Assembly (NCBI RefSeq): GCF_010119615.1
Contig: NZ_QOVG01000001.1
Span: 496,001 to 560,000 of the forward strand
Reading direction: 5' to 3'
DNA from: Pseudoxanthomonas gei
GTDB taxonomy: Bacteria > Pseudomonadota > Gammaproteobacteria > Xanthomonadales > Xanthomonadaceae
DNA length: 64,000 nt
Part shown: piece after piece, positions 26,852-34,972 of the stretch
Layout: each line of letters opens with the position of its first letter
Position numbering within the stretch: the first letter of the stretch is position 1
Translations under genes and position numbers: made by a program
The notes under the pieces: generated by a model
Told to the model about the DNA's origin: nothing
The model's input: only the letters and a program-made list of their open reading frames with translations
Databases searched by the model: none

Positions 26852-28486
26852 TCACGGCAAGGCGCGGCTGATCAGCTGATCGACGCTATCGTTCGCGGGC
26901 AAGGTACCGAATGCGAGTCCGTGCGCACGCTGGAGCCGCGAATGCACGAACAGACCGGCGGCCGCACTCTTCGAGCGCAGCAGGACCGCAGCCTGCAACG
27001 CCAGTGCCAGCCGTTCGACCAGCAGGCGTGCGCCGTATTCGTCGAACCGGCCCGCTGACAGCTCGTCGCGCAAGCTGGCGGCGAACCCATCGAATCCGGC
27101 GTCGCATCCCTGCACCGATTCCAGTTCGGCCACCAGTGCAGCCCCCGTTTCGGGTTCACGCGAAAGCGCGCGCAATACGTCCAGGCACTGGATGTTGCCG
27201 CTGCCTTCCCAGATGGAATTGAGCGGCGCCTGCCGGTAAAGCCGGGGCAGGATCGATTCCTCCACATAACCTGCCCCGCCCAGGCATTCCTGCGCCTCGT
27301 TGACGAAGGCCGGCGCACGCTTGCACAGCCAGTACTTGCCGATTGCGGTGGCGATGCGTGCGAAGGCGGCTTCGGCGGGATCGCTTGGCGCTGAATCCAC
27401 TGCACGCGCCACGCGCAGCGAGAAGGCCAGCGCCGCTTCCGCTTCCAGCGCCAGGTCACCCAGCACATTGCGCATCAGCGGATGTTCGACCAGCGGCTTG
27501 CCGAAGGTGACGCGATGGCGGGCGTGGTGGATCGCCTGCGCCAGGGCCATGCGCATTTCCGCCGCCGCGCCGAGCATGCAATCCAGGCGGGTGAACATGA
27601 CCATTTCAATGATGGTGGCGACGCCACGGCCTTCCTCGCCAATGCGCCGCGCCCATGCGCCGGTGAATTCCACCTCGGACGAGGCATTCGACCAGTCGCC
27701 CAGCTTGTCCTTCAGGCGCATGAGCTGGAAGGCGTTCTTCGATCCGTCCTCGCGCCTGCGCGGCAGCAGGAAGCAGCTCAGCCCGCCCGGCGCCTGCGCC
27801 AGCACCAGGAAGCCATCGGACATCGGTGCGGAGAAGAACCACTTGTGACCGACCAGGGAATATTCGCCCTCCCCGGCCATCGGCGTGGCGATGGTCTGGT
27901 TGGCGCGCACGTCGGAGCCGCCCTGCTTTTCGGTCATACCCATGCCAAGGGTGATGCCGGGCTTGTCGGCAATCGGAACGTCGCGTCCGTCGTAGGCGGG
28001 TGCTGCCGCCTTGTCCGCCCACCCCTGCAAGGCAGGCTCGCGGCGCAGGACCGGCACCGCCGCGTGGGTCATGGTCAGCGGACAGCTGGTGCCGGCTTCG
28101 ACCTGGTGGTGCAGGTAACTGAGCACGGCCCGCGCGACGTGCGCACCGGGTCGGGGGTCATGCCAGGACAGACCCGCGACCCCGTGCGCCTTGGCGGCGT
28201 CCATCAGCCGGTGGTAAGCCGGGTGGAACTCCACGCTGTCGATGCGCTGGCCGAAGCGGTCGTGGGTTTTCAGGCGCGGTCTGTCCCGATTGGCATCGAA
28301 GCCGATGCGATACAGCTCGTCGCCGGCCAGGCGCGCGTATTCCGCAAGCGATCCGGAGAACGAAGCCGCGCCCTCGCGCGCCACCGCGGCGCGCAGCACT
28401 TGGTCGTCGGCCCAGAGATCACGCGGCTCGAACGGGGGCGGCTGGTTGTCGACACGATGGGTCTGGAACGGGGGCAGCTTATCCAT
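26852..28486 (-). CDS. aidB: AidB-like acyl-CoA dehydrogenase family protein
   Basis: A 544-residue flavoprotein, close to the 541 residues of E. coli AidB. Diagnostic phrases are GMGMTEKQGGSDVRANQT, GHKWFFSAPMSDGFLVLAQ, ECLGGAGYVEES and NSIWEGSGNIQCLDVLRAL. AidB is part of the adaptive response to alkylating agents in E. coli and has weak isovaleryl-CoA dehydrogenase activity. No Ada gene or Ada box was seen here. It is divergent from the repeat-rich gap and repair cluster that follow. Some annotations would call this isovaleryl-CoA dehydrogenase. Confidence 0.85.
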   Translation of the reverse strand: MDKLPPFQTHRVDNQPPPFEPRDLWADDQVLRAAVAREGAASFSGSLAEYARLAGDELYRIGFDANRDRPRLKTHDRFGQRIDSVEFHPAYHRLMDAAKAHGVAGLSWHDPRPGAHVARAVLSYLHHQVEAGTSCPLTMTHAAVPVLRREPALQGWADKAAAPAYDGRDVPIADKPGITLGMGMTEKQGGSDVRANQTIATPMAGEGEYSLVGHKWFFSAPMSDGFLVLAQAPGGLSCFLLPRRREDGSKNAFQLMRLKDKLGDWSNASSEVEFTGAWARRIGEEGRGVATIIEMVMFTRLDCMLGAAAEMRMALAQAIHHARHRVTFGKPLVEHPLMRNVLGDLALEAEAALAFSLRVARAVDSAPSDPAEAAFARIATAIGKYWLCKRAPAFVNEAQECLGGAGYVEESILPRLYRQAPLNSIWEGSGNIQCLDVLRALSREPETGAALVAELESVQGCDAGFDGFAASLRDELSAGRFDEYGARLLVERLALALQAAVLLRSKSAAAGLFVHSRLQRAHGLAFGTLPANDSVDQLISRALP

Positions 28487-28590
28487 GGCGCGATTCTAGC
28501 GCCCGGGCCCTTGCCGGAGCTGCGTCAGCTGCGACCCCAATCTCCTCGCACTTCCGGGTCCCGGTGGTTACCCGTGGCGATAACGGGTGC

Positions 28591-28687
28591 TGTAGGAGCG
28601 ACGCAAGTCGCGAAGCCGGTATCGCATGGGCCCGGAGGATGTTGGCGATCCGGCGCTGCGTGCTTCGCGACTTGCGTCGCTCCTACA
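28591..28687. repeat. Perfect 26-bp inverted repeat of the tgtaggagcgacg element
   Basis: The left arm at 28591-28616 begins tgtaggagcgacgcaagtcg. The right arm at 28662-28687 is its exact inverse. The 45-base loop carries a separate gcgatcc-rich stretch. A lone, 24-of-26 copy is at 34938-34963 and a decayed pair is at 328-438, so this is a dispersed element of the genome. Confidence 0.93.
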
Positions 28688-28741
28688 AAGGCCTGGCGGA
28701 TTGGTCCGGCAGAGGCCAGGCATCGCCACGCCCATTCCAAC

Positions 28742-28870
28742 CGTCATTCCGGCGGAGGCCGGGATCCAACCGTCAGCGTAAGCGCACCAGCCACGCCCGC
28801 TGCGTCGGCACACCGATGCTCCAGTCACCTTCTCCCCGAGAGTTGGGTCCCGGCCTTCGCCGGGATGACG
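28742..28870. repeat. 29-bp inverted repeat pair (cgtcattccggcg family)
   Basis: The left arm 28742-28770 starts cgtcattccggcggaggccg. The right arm 28842-28870 is its inverse with three mismatches. A third, single copy lies at 30046-30073. Each copy contains its own small palindrome (ccggc...gccgg type). Confidence 0.85.
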
Positions 28871-29020
28871 ACCTGGTGGGGTGAGGTTTGCGCCAGGATG
28901 ATTGCAGGATTCAGGGTCGCAGTTGACGCAGCTCCTGCACAACAGAGTGGGTCGCGATGGGTGAGATCGCAACGCGGCACCTTAGCAATTCGTGCACATC
29001 CCCTGCCCCACAGTCTTCGC

Positions 29021-30022
29021 ATGCCCGCCCACTCCCCAGACCTGATCGTGCTGCGCCCCGAAGGCCTGTATTGCCCGGCGGGCGACTTCCACATCGACCC
29101 GTGGAAGCCGGTGCCCCGCGCGATCATCACCCATGGGCACGGCGACCATGCGCGCATCGGCATGGGCCAGTATCACTGCACCATCCAGAGCCTGCCGATC
29201 CTGCGCTGGCGGCTCGGCGAGCAAAACTATTGCGCGCACGACTATGGCGAGAGCTTCGGGCTGGGCGCGGCGAAAGTGTCGTTGCATTCAGCCGGCCATG
29301 TGCTGGGTTCGGCGCAGGTGCGGGTGGAAGTCGATGGCGAAGTCTGGGTCGCGTCGGGCGACTACAAACGCCAGCACGATCCCACCTGCGCGCCATTCGA
29401 AGTGGTGCCCTGCGATACCTTCATCACCGAGGCCACCTTCGGCCTGCCGGTGTACCGCTGGCCGCATACGGCCGACGTGGCGCGCGAGATCGTGGACTGG
29501 CGCCGTGACTGCGGCGAGCGCGGCGAAGCCGCCATTCTTTATTGCTACGCGCTGGGCAAGGCCCAGCGCGTGCTCGCCGAACTGCTGCCATTCGATGACC
29601 AGCCTGCCTTGCTGCATGGGGCCATCGCCGCAGGGGTGGAGGTCTACCGGCAATCGGGCATCGCCATGCTGGACACGCGACTGGTGGCGGACCAGGAAAA
29701 GGGCGCCGATTTCAGCGGCAAGCTCATCATGGCTCCGCCTTCGGCCGCGGGCAGTCCGTGGATACGCCGTTTCAAGCGCGCCCAGCAGGGCTTCGCGTCG
29801 GGCTGGATGCGCATCCGCGGCAATCGCCGCCGGCGCAACTACGACCGCGGCTTCGTCGTATCCGACCACGCCGACTGGCCGGACCTGTTCCGCACCGTAC
29901 GCGAGACGGGCGCAAGGCGGGTGATCGCCACCCACGGCAACACCGACGCCATCATCCGCGCACTGCAGGAACAGGGCATCGCCGCGGAAGCATTCCGTAC
30001 CGACTATGGCGGGGAAGAATGA
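29021..30022 (+). CDS. Ligase-associated DNA damage response exonuclease (metallo-beta-lactamase fold)
   Basis: A 333-residue nuclease of the MBL/beta-CASP superfamily (SNM1/Artemis-like). Metal-binding histidines are in ITHGHGDHARIG, with further motifs LHSAGHVLGSAQ, ASGDYKR, EATFG and VVSDHADW. It is the first gene of a known co-occurring set with an ATP-dependent ligase, an Lhr-type helicase and a PdeM phosphoesterase, thought to process damaged DNA ends. The open frame runs far upstream opposite aidB. ATG 29021 matches the family start (PDLIVLRPEGLYCPAGDFHIDP). Confidence 0.92.
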   Translation: MPAHSPDLIVLRPEGLYCPAGDFHIDPWKPVPRAIITHGHGDHARIGMGQYHCTIQSLPILRWRLGEQNYCAHDYGESFGLGAAKVSLHSAGHVLGSAQVRVEVDGEVWVASGDYKRQHDPTCAPFEVVPCDTFITEATFGLPVYRWPHTADVAREIVDWRRDCGERGEAAILYCYALGKAQRVLAELLPFDDQPALLHGAIAAGVEVYRQSGIAMLDTRLVADQEKGADFSGKLIMAPPSAAGSPWIRRFKRAQQGFASGWMRIRGNRRRRNYDRGFVVSDHADWPDLFRTVRETGARRVIATHGNTDAIIRALQEQGIAAEAFRTDYGGEE

Positions 30023-30045
30023 TCGCCCTGGCGAAATTTTTCCGG

Positions 30046-30073
30046 CGTCATTCCCGCGCAGGCGGGAACCCAG
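30046..30073. repeat. Single copy of the cgtcattcc repeat
   Basis: Begins cgtcattcccgcgcaggcgg, related to the pair at 28742-28870, with internal arms tcccgc/gcggga. It lies in the 142-base gap between the exonuclease and ligase genes and so interrupts an otherwise compact cluster. Confidence 0.8.
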
Positions 30074-30164
30074 GGACGTTGCGCTTGCACGCGCCCAACC
30101 CGCCACTGCGAAAGCTGCGTGGAATATTTCCGCGCGGGACCCACGACCATCCCGGGTCGCGCGC

Positions 30165-31754
30165 ATGAAGCAGTTCGCCCACCTCTACACCGAACTGGAC
30201 CAGAGCACCGCCACGGGCGACAAGCGCGCGGCCCTGGTCCGCTATTTCCGCGAAGCGCCACCCGACGACGCTGCGTGGGCCATGTGGCTGCTGGCCGGCG
30301 GCAAGCTGGCGCGCATTGCCAATACGCGCGAGCTGCGCGAATGGGTCGTACAGGAAAGCGGACAGCCGGAATGGCTGGTGGAAGACAGCTACGACCACGT
30401 CGGCGACCTGGCCGAAACCCTGACCCTGCTGCTGGACGATCCACCCGGCACTCACGAAGACCGGCCGCTGGTGGAATGGATCGAAGGCATCCTGCTGCCC
30501 ATCGCCAACAAGGCACCGGAACTGCGACGGGCCGCAGTGGTGGGCGGTTGGCATGCTTTGCCGTTCGACCAGCGCCTGCTGTTCAACAAGCTGCTGACCG
30601 GCGCGTTGCGCGTGGGGGTCTCGCAACGCCTGGTGCAGCAGGCGCTGGCCGAGATGTCGGGCATCGAGATCTCCCGCATCGCCCAGCGCATGCTGGGTAC
30701 CTGGACACCCACACCCGATTTCCTGAGCAGGCTGCTGACGGTGGAGGAGCTGCCCGAAGACCGCCAGCAGCCCTACCCCTTCTTCCTGGCCTCGCCGCTG
30801 GAGAATGAGGCGCCCACGCTGGGCGACATTGGCGACTGGCTGCTGGAATGGAAATGGGATGGCATCCGCCTGCAGCTGATCCGTCGCGATGGCGAAGTGG
30901 CGCTGTGGTCTCGCGGCGAGGAACGCCTGGATGGGCGCTTCCCCGAAATAGAGGTCGCGGCCGCCACCCTGCCGCGTGATTGCGTCATCGACGGTGAACT
31001 GCTGGCCTGGCGCGAGGGCGACGCACCGATGCCGTTCACCGCGTTGCAGACCCGCATCCAGCGCCGCAAGCCGGGGGCCAAGACCCTCGCCGATACTCCA
31101 GCAAGAGTGCTGGCCTATGACCTGCTGGAACTGCAGGGCGAGGACCTGCGACTGCGTCCCTTGTCAGAACGCCGCGCCCTGCTGGAATCCTTGCTGGGCG
31201 AACACGCCGATCCTCGCATCGTCATTTCTCCACGCGTGGAAGCCACGGATTGGGACGTCGCTGCAGTGCTGCGCGAGGACGCGCGCGAACGGGGCGTTGA
31301 AGGATTGATGCTGAAACGCGCCGCATCCACCTACCAGTCGGGACGCCGCCGCGGCGACTGGTGGAAGTGGAAGATCGATCCGCTGACCATCGACGCGGTG
31401 CTGCTGTACGCCCAGTCCGGCCATGGACGCCGCAGCACGCTGTATACCGACTACACCTTCGGCGTCTGGGACGGCGAAACCCTGGTGCCGGTGGCCAAGG
31501 CGTACTCCGGCCTGGATGACAAGGAAATCCTGTCGCTGGACAGCTGGATCCGCGCCAACACGCTGGAGCGCTTTGGTCCGGTGCGTTCGGTCAAGGCGCA
31601 CCACGTCTTCGAGCTCGGCTTCGAAGCGGTGAACGTCAGCAAACGCCACAAGTCCGGCATCGCCGTGCGCTTCCCGCGCATCCTGCGCTGGCGCCTCGAC
31701 AAGCCGATGGCAGAGGCCGATCGACTGGAAACCCTGCAGGCCCTGGCGCGATGA
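30165..31754 (+). CDS. ATP-dependent DNA ligase (LigC/LigB-type, repair-associated)
   Basis: A 529-residue ATP-dependent ligase. The adenylated lysine is Lys230 in EWKWDGIRLQ (motif I, KxDG). Later motifs include VIDGELLAW, EGLMLKR and WWKWKIDP. The N-terminal 200 residues are the helical DNA-binding domain seen in ligase I-like enzymes. It seals nicks and is not the replicative NAD-dependent LigA. The next gene starts inside its stop codon (ATGA). ATG 30165 was chosen because upstream frame lies in the repeat-containing gap. Confidence 0.94.
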   Translation: MKQFAHLYTELDQSTATGDKRAALVRYFREAPPDDAAWAMWLLAGGKLARIANTRELREWVVQESGQPEWLVEDSYDHVGDLAETLTLLLDDPPGTHEDRPLVEWIEGILLPIANKAPELRRAAVVGGWHALPFDQRLLFNKLLTGALRVGVSQRLVQQALAEMSGIEISRIAQRMLGTWTPTPDFLSRLLTVEELPEDRQQPYPFFLASPLENEAPTLGDIGDWLLEWKWDGIRLQLIRRDGEVALWSRGEERLDGRFPEIEVAAATLPRDCVIDGELLAWREGDAPMPFTALQTRIQRRKPGAKTLADTPARVLAYDLLELQGEDLRLRPLSERRALLESLLGEHADPRIVISPRVEATDWDVAAVLREDARERGVEGLMLKRAASTYQSGRRRGDWWKWKIDPLTIDAVLLYAQSGHGRRSTLYTDYTFGVWDGETLVPVAKAYSGLDDKEILSLDSWIRANTLERFGPVRSVKAHHVFELGFEAVNVSKRHKSGIAVRFPRILRWRLDKPMAEADRLETLQALAR

Positions 31755-34231
31755 AGGCCAATGCCGCCGCGGCGCGCATCGCTTCCGACAAACCGCTGGT
31801 CGCCTGGTTCAAGGCACGGGGCTGGAAGCCACTGCCCTTCCAGCGCGAATTCTGGCGCCATTACCTGCAGGGCGACTCCGGCCTGTTGCATACGCCCACC
31901 GGCAGCGGCAAGACCCTGGCCGCCTTCGGCGGCCCGTTGCTGGAGGCACTGGCTGCGACGCCCGCACCCTTGAAAAAAAAGAACGCGACGCGCGAACTCA
32001 AGGTCCTGTGGATCACCCCGCTCAAGGCGCTGGCTACAGACACCGTGCGTGCATTGCGCGAACCCATCGACGCGCTGGGCCTGGACTGGCAGGTCGGCCT
32101 GCGCACCGGCGATGCCAGCGCGCGCGACAAGCGGCTGGCGCGTGGTGGCAAGCTCGATGTGCTGGTGACCACGCCCGAATCGCTTTCACTGCTGCTGTCG
32201 TATCCGGATACCGCGCCACAGCTTGCCGGCATCCGCGGCGTGATCGTCGATGAGTGGCACGAACTGCTGGGCAACAAGCGCGGCGTGCTGCTGCAGCTGT
32301 CGCTGGCGCGGTTGCGCGCGCTTTCTCCCGACATGCGCCTGTGGGGATTGTCGGCGACCCTCGGCAACGTGGAAGAAGCACGCGACGTGCTGTTGCCGCA
32401 CCTGTCCGACGCTCCCATCGTGTCCGGGGTGGCGCCCCGCAGGATGAAGCTGGAAACGCTGATGCCGGCCGCCGGCGAACGCTTTCCCTGGGCCGGCCAC
32501 CTGGGCCTGTCGCAACTGTCGCGCGTACTGCAGAAGTTGATGGCGGTGCGCACCAGCCTGGTATTCACCAATACCCGCGCGCAGGCCGAGCTCTGGTTCC
32601 AGGCATTGGGCGCGGTGTGGCCGGAAGACGCAGCCACGCTGGCCCTGCACCACGGCTCGCTGGACCCGAAACTGCGTGCCGCCGCCGAAGCCGGCCTGCG
32701 TGACGGTTCACTGCGCTGCGTGGTGGCGACTTCCAGCCTGGATCTCGGCGTGGATTTCCCGGCGGTGGACCAGGTGCTGCAAGTGGGCAGTCCGAAGGGC
32801 GTCGCGCGGCTGATGCAGCGTGCCGGACGCGCGAAACACCGCCCGGGCGAATCCGGCCATGTGGTGTGCGTGCCCTCGCATGCGCTGGAACTGGTGGAGT
32901 ACGCCGCGGCGCGACGCGCCATCGCGCGCGGCGCCATAGAGTCGCGCCATCCACTGCGCCTGTCGCTGGACGTGCTGGCCCAGCATTGCGTCAGTTGCGC
33001 GCTGGGTGGCGGTTTCGGAAGCGGCAAGCTGCTGGAAGAAGTGCGCGGCACCCATGCGTTCGCCGGGCTCGATGAAGACGTGTGGCAAGCCGTCCTGGAC
33101 TTCATCGTGCAGGGCGGCCAGGCGCTTTCCAACTACCCCGATTTCCACAAGGTAGTGCGTGGAGACGATGGCCTTTTTCGCGTGGAGGACCGGCGGGTCG
33201 CGCTGCGCCATCGGCTTTCCATCGGCACCATCACCAGCGACGGCAGCGTCAACGTCAAATTCCTGCGTGGCGGCGGCCTGGGCTCGGTGGAGGAAGCGTT
33301 CGTCAGTCGGTTGCATCGGGGCGACCGCTTCCAGTTCGCCGGCCGCACCCTGGAACTGGTTCGCCTGGAGGACATGACCGCATACGTGCGGGTTGCCAAA
33401 TCCGGCCAGGGCACGGTGCCCAAGTGGATGGGCGGACGCATGCCGCTTTCTTCGGAACTGGGCCGCGAAGTGGAGGCCGTGTTTGGCGGCGACCACCAGG
33501 AACCCGAATTGCGTGCCATCACGCCGTTGCTGGCTTTGCAGGCGCGACTGTCCTCACTGCCCGCCACCGGCAAGCTGCTGGCCGAATCCATCCGCGCGCG
33601 TGACGGCCTCCATCTGTTCGTCTATCCGTTTGCCGGCCGCCAGGTACATGAAGGCCTGGCTTCACTGCTGTCGTCGCGCTGGGGCCGCCTGCAGGCCAAC
33701 ACTTTCAGTTTCGCCGCCAATGACTATGGCCTGGTGCTGTCGCCTGCCAACCCGGCGGAACTCGATGCGGCAGGGCTGCGCGAGTTGCTCGCACCGGCAG
33801 GCCTGCTGGAAGACCTGCGCGCCAGCCTCAACCTGGGCGAGCTGGCGCGACGCCAGTTCCGCGAGATCGCGCGCGTATCCGGCTTGCTGTCACCTTCGCT
33901 GCCGGGTCGCACGCCCCGCAGCCAGCGCCAGCTGCAGGCCTCCAGCGGCCTGCTCTACGACGTCCTGCAACGTTTCGACCCGGGGCATCTGCTGCTGGCC
34001 CAGGCCGAGCGCGAAGTAATGTCGGCGCAGCTGGAAGTATCGCGCCTGGCCGACACCCTGGCTGACTGCGCGGAGCGCGACATCATCCTGCACCAGCTCA
34101 AGAGCCTGACCCCGCTGTCGTTCCCGCTATGGGCCGAAAGCACGCGCGGCCAGCTCAGTACCGAGGACTGGAAAACGCGCGTGCAACGCGCTGCCGCTGC
34201 GCTCGAGAAGAAGCATGCAAGCCGGCTTTGA
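31751..34231 (+). CDS. Lhr-type DEXH-box helicase, ligase-associated
   Basis: An 826-residue superfamily 2 helicase of the Lhr-core group. It has Walker A TPTGSGKT (48-55), DEWH box (167-170), LSATLGNVEEARD (motif III), and RLMQRAGRAKHRPG (motif VI) in the second RecA domain. A winged helix and a DUF4145/Lhr C-terminal-like region follow. It would translocate on single-stranded DNA and unwind ahead of the nuclease and ligase. An A8 run at 31973-31980 forms an in-frame A AAA AAG heptamer, a potential slippage site. Its end overlaps pdeM by 17 bases. Confidence 0.93.
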   Translation: MKANAAAARIASDKPLVAWFKARGWKPLPFQREFWRHYLQGDSGLLHTPTGSGKTLAAFGGPLLEALAATPAPLKKKNATRELKVLWITPLKALATDTVRALREPIDALGLDWQVGLRTGDASARDKRLARGGKLDVLVTTPESLSLLLSYPDTAPQLAGIRGVIVDEWHELLGNKRGVLLQLSLARLRALSPDMRLWGLSATLGNVEEARDVLLPHLSDAPIVSGVAPRRMKLETLMPAAGERFPWAGHLGLSQLSRVLQKLMAVRTSLVFTNTRAQAELWFQALGAVWPEDAATLALHHGSLDPKLRAAAEAGLRDGSLRCVVATSSLDLGVDFPAVDQVLQVGSPKGVARLMQRAGRAKHRPGESGHVVCVPSHALELVEYAAARRAIARGAIESRHPLRLSLDVLAQHCVSCALGGGFGSGKLLEEVRGTHAFAGLDEDVWQAVLDFIVQGGQALSNYPDFHKVVRGDDGLFRVEDRRVALRHRLSIGTITSDGSVNVKFLRGGGLGSVEEAFVSRLHRGDRFQFAGRTLELVRLEDMTAYVRVAKSGQGTVPKWMGGRMPLSSELGREVEAVFGGDHQEPELRAITPLLALQARLSSLPATGKLLAESIRARDGLHLFVYPFAGRQVHEGLASLLSSRWGRLQANTFSFAANDYGLVLSPANPAELDAAGLRELLAPAGLLEDLRASLNLGELARRQFREIARVSGLLSPSLPGRTPRSQRQLQASSGLLYDVLQRFDPGHLLLAQAEREVMSAQLEVSRLADTLADCAERDIILHQLKSLTPLSFPLWAESTRGQLSTEDWKTRVQRAAAALEKKHASRL

Positions 34232-34871
34232 AACAACGCTGGCCGGCGAGACCGTGCACCTGCTCGGCGGGCGCGCCCTGCACTGGCCGGCACGGCGACG
34301 CCTGCTGATCGCGGACCTGCACCTGGGCAAGGCCGATGTATTCCGCCATGCGGGCATCGGCCTGCCCTCCGGCGGCACCCTGCACGACCTGGCCAGACTG
34401 GACGCCTTGCTGGCTGCCACGCAGGCGCTGGAACTCTGGATCCTCGGCGATGTGCTGCACGGACCGGCGCTGCCATCGCGCTGGCGCGACGGTTGGAACC
34501 AGTGGCGTGCGCAACGCGATCGGCTTCGGGTGGTCGCACTGGCCGGCAACCATGACCGTGCCCTGGCCCAGGCCGGCCTGGACATCGAACTGGCCGGCAC
34601 CCTGGTCGAGGACGGGCCGTTCGCACTGCGCCATGACCCCGACCCGCATCCCGCACTGCATGTGCTGTGCGGCCATGTGCATCCGCTTGCCGACCTGCCG
34701 GGGATGCGCCGGCGCTGGCCGGCCTTCTGGCTGCGCGAACGCATGTTGCTGCTGCCTGCCTTCTCGGAATTCACCGCAGGCGTGGTGCCAATGCTCGGTG
34801 CAGGCGAACAGCTGGTCGCCTGCGTGGAAGGCGAGGCGATTCCCCTGCCTGCCCATGCGTGCCGTTCGTAG
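34215..34871 (+). CDS. pdeM: Ligase-associated metallophosphoesterase PdeM
   Basis: A 218-residue calcineurin-like phosphoesterase with the metal-site series DLHLGK, GDVLHG, GNHD and GHVHP. The family has phosphodiesterase/nuclease activity and occurs with the Lhr-ligase-exonuclease set. The 17-base overlap with the helicase supports co-translation, and it closes the repair cluster. The C-terminus after VACVEGEAIPLP is variable in the family. Confidence 0.92.
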   Translation: MQAGFETTLAGETVHLLGGRALHWPARRRLLIADLHLGKADVFRHAGIGLPSGGTLHDLARLDALLAATQALELWILGDVLHGPALPSRWRDGWNQWRAQRDRLRVVALAGNHDRALAQAGLDIELAGTLVEDGPFALRHDPDPHPALHVLCGHVHPLADLPGMRRRWPAFWLRERMLLLPAFSEFTAGVVPMLGAGEQLVACVEGEAIPLPAHACRS

Positions 34872-34937
34872 AAACCCGCTTGCGGTTGCAGGCGCGGCGC
34901 AAGCGGCGCGACGCCATCAGCCGATCCTGCAGCAATG

Positions 34938-34963
34938 GCTTCGCGACTTGCGTCGCTTCTGCA
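34938..34963. repeat. Single copy of the 26-bp tgtaggagcgacg element (inverse orientation)
   Basis: Begins gcttcgcgacttgcgtcgct and matches 24 of 26 positions of the right arm at 28662-28687. A weakly similar sequence (tgcaggcgcggcgcaagcgg) at about 34886 may be a decayed partner. It lies between pdeM and the convergent monooxygenase gene. Confidence 0.75.
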
Positions 34964-34972
34964 GTGGTCCGT

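Larger units (their letters stand above)
28487..29020. other. 534-base gap composed largely of two inverted repeat pairs
   Basis: No gene is supported here. The gap holds a 26-bp perfect inverted pair (28591-28616/28662-28687) and a 29-bp imperfect pair (28742-28770/28842-28870). The last 150 bases before the exonuclease start have no clear promoter. Confidence 0.7.

Noticed and set aside
27482-29020. Long 5' extension of the repair exonuclease frame
   Set aside because: Antisense to aidB and then through intergenic repeats. The family N-terminus begins at 29021.
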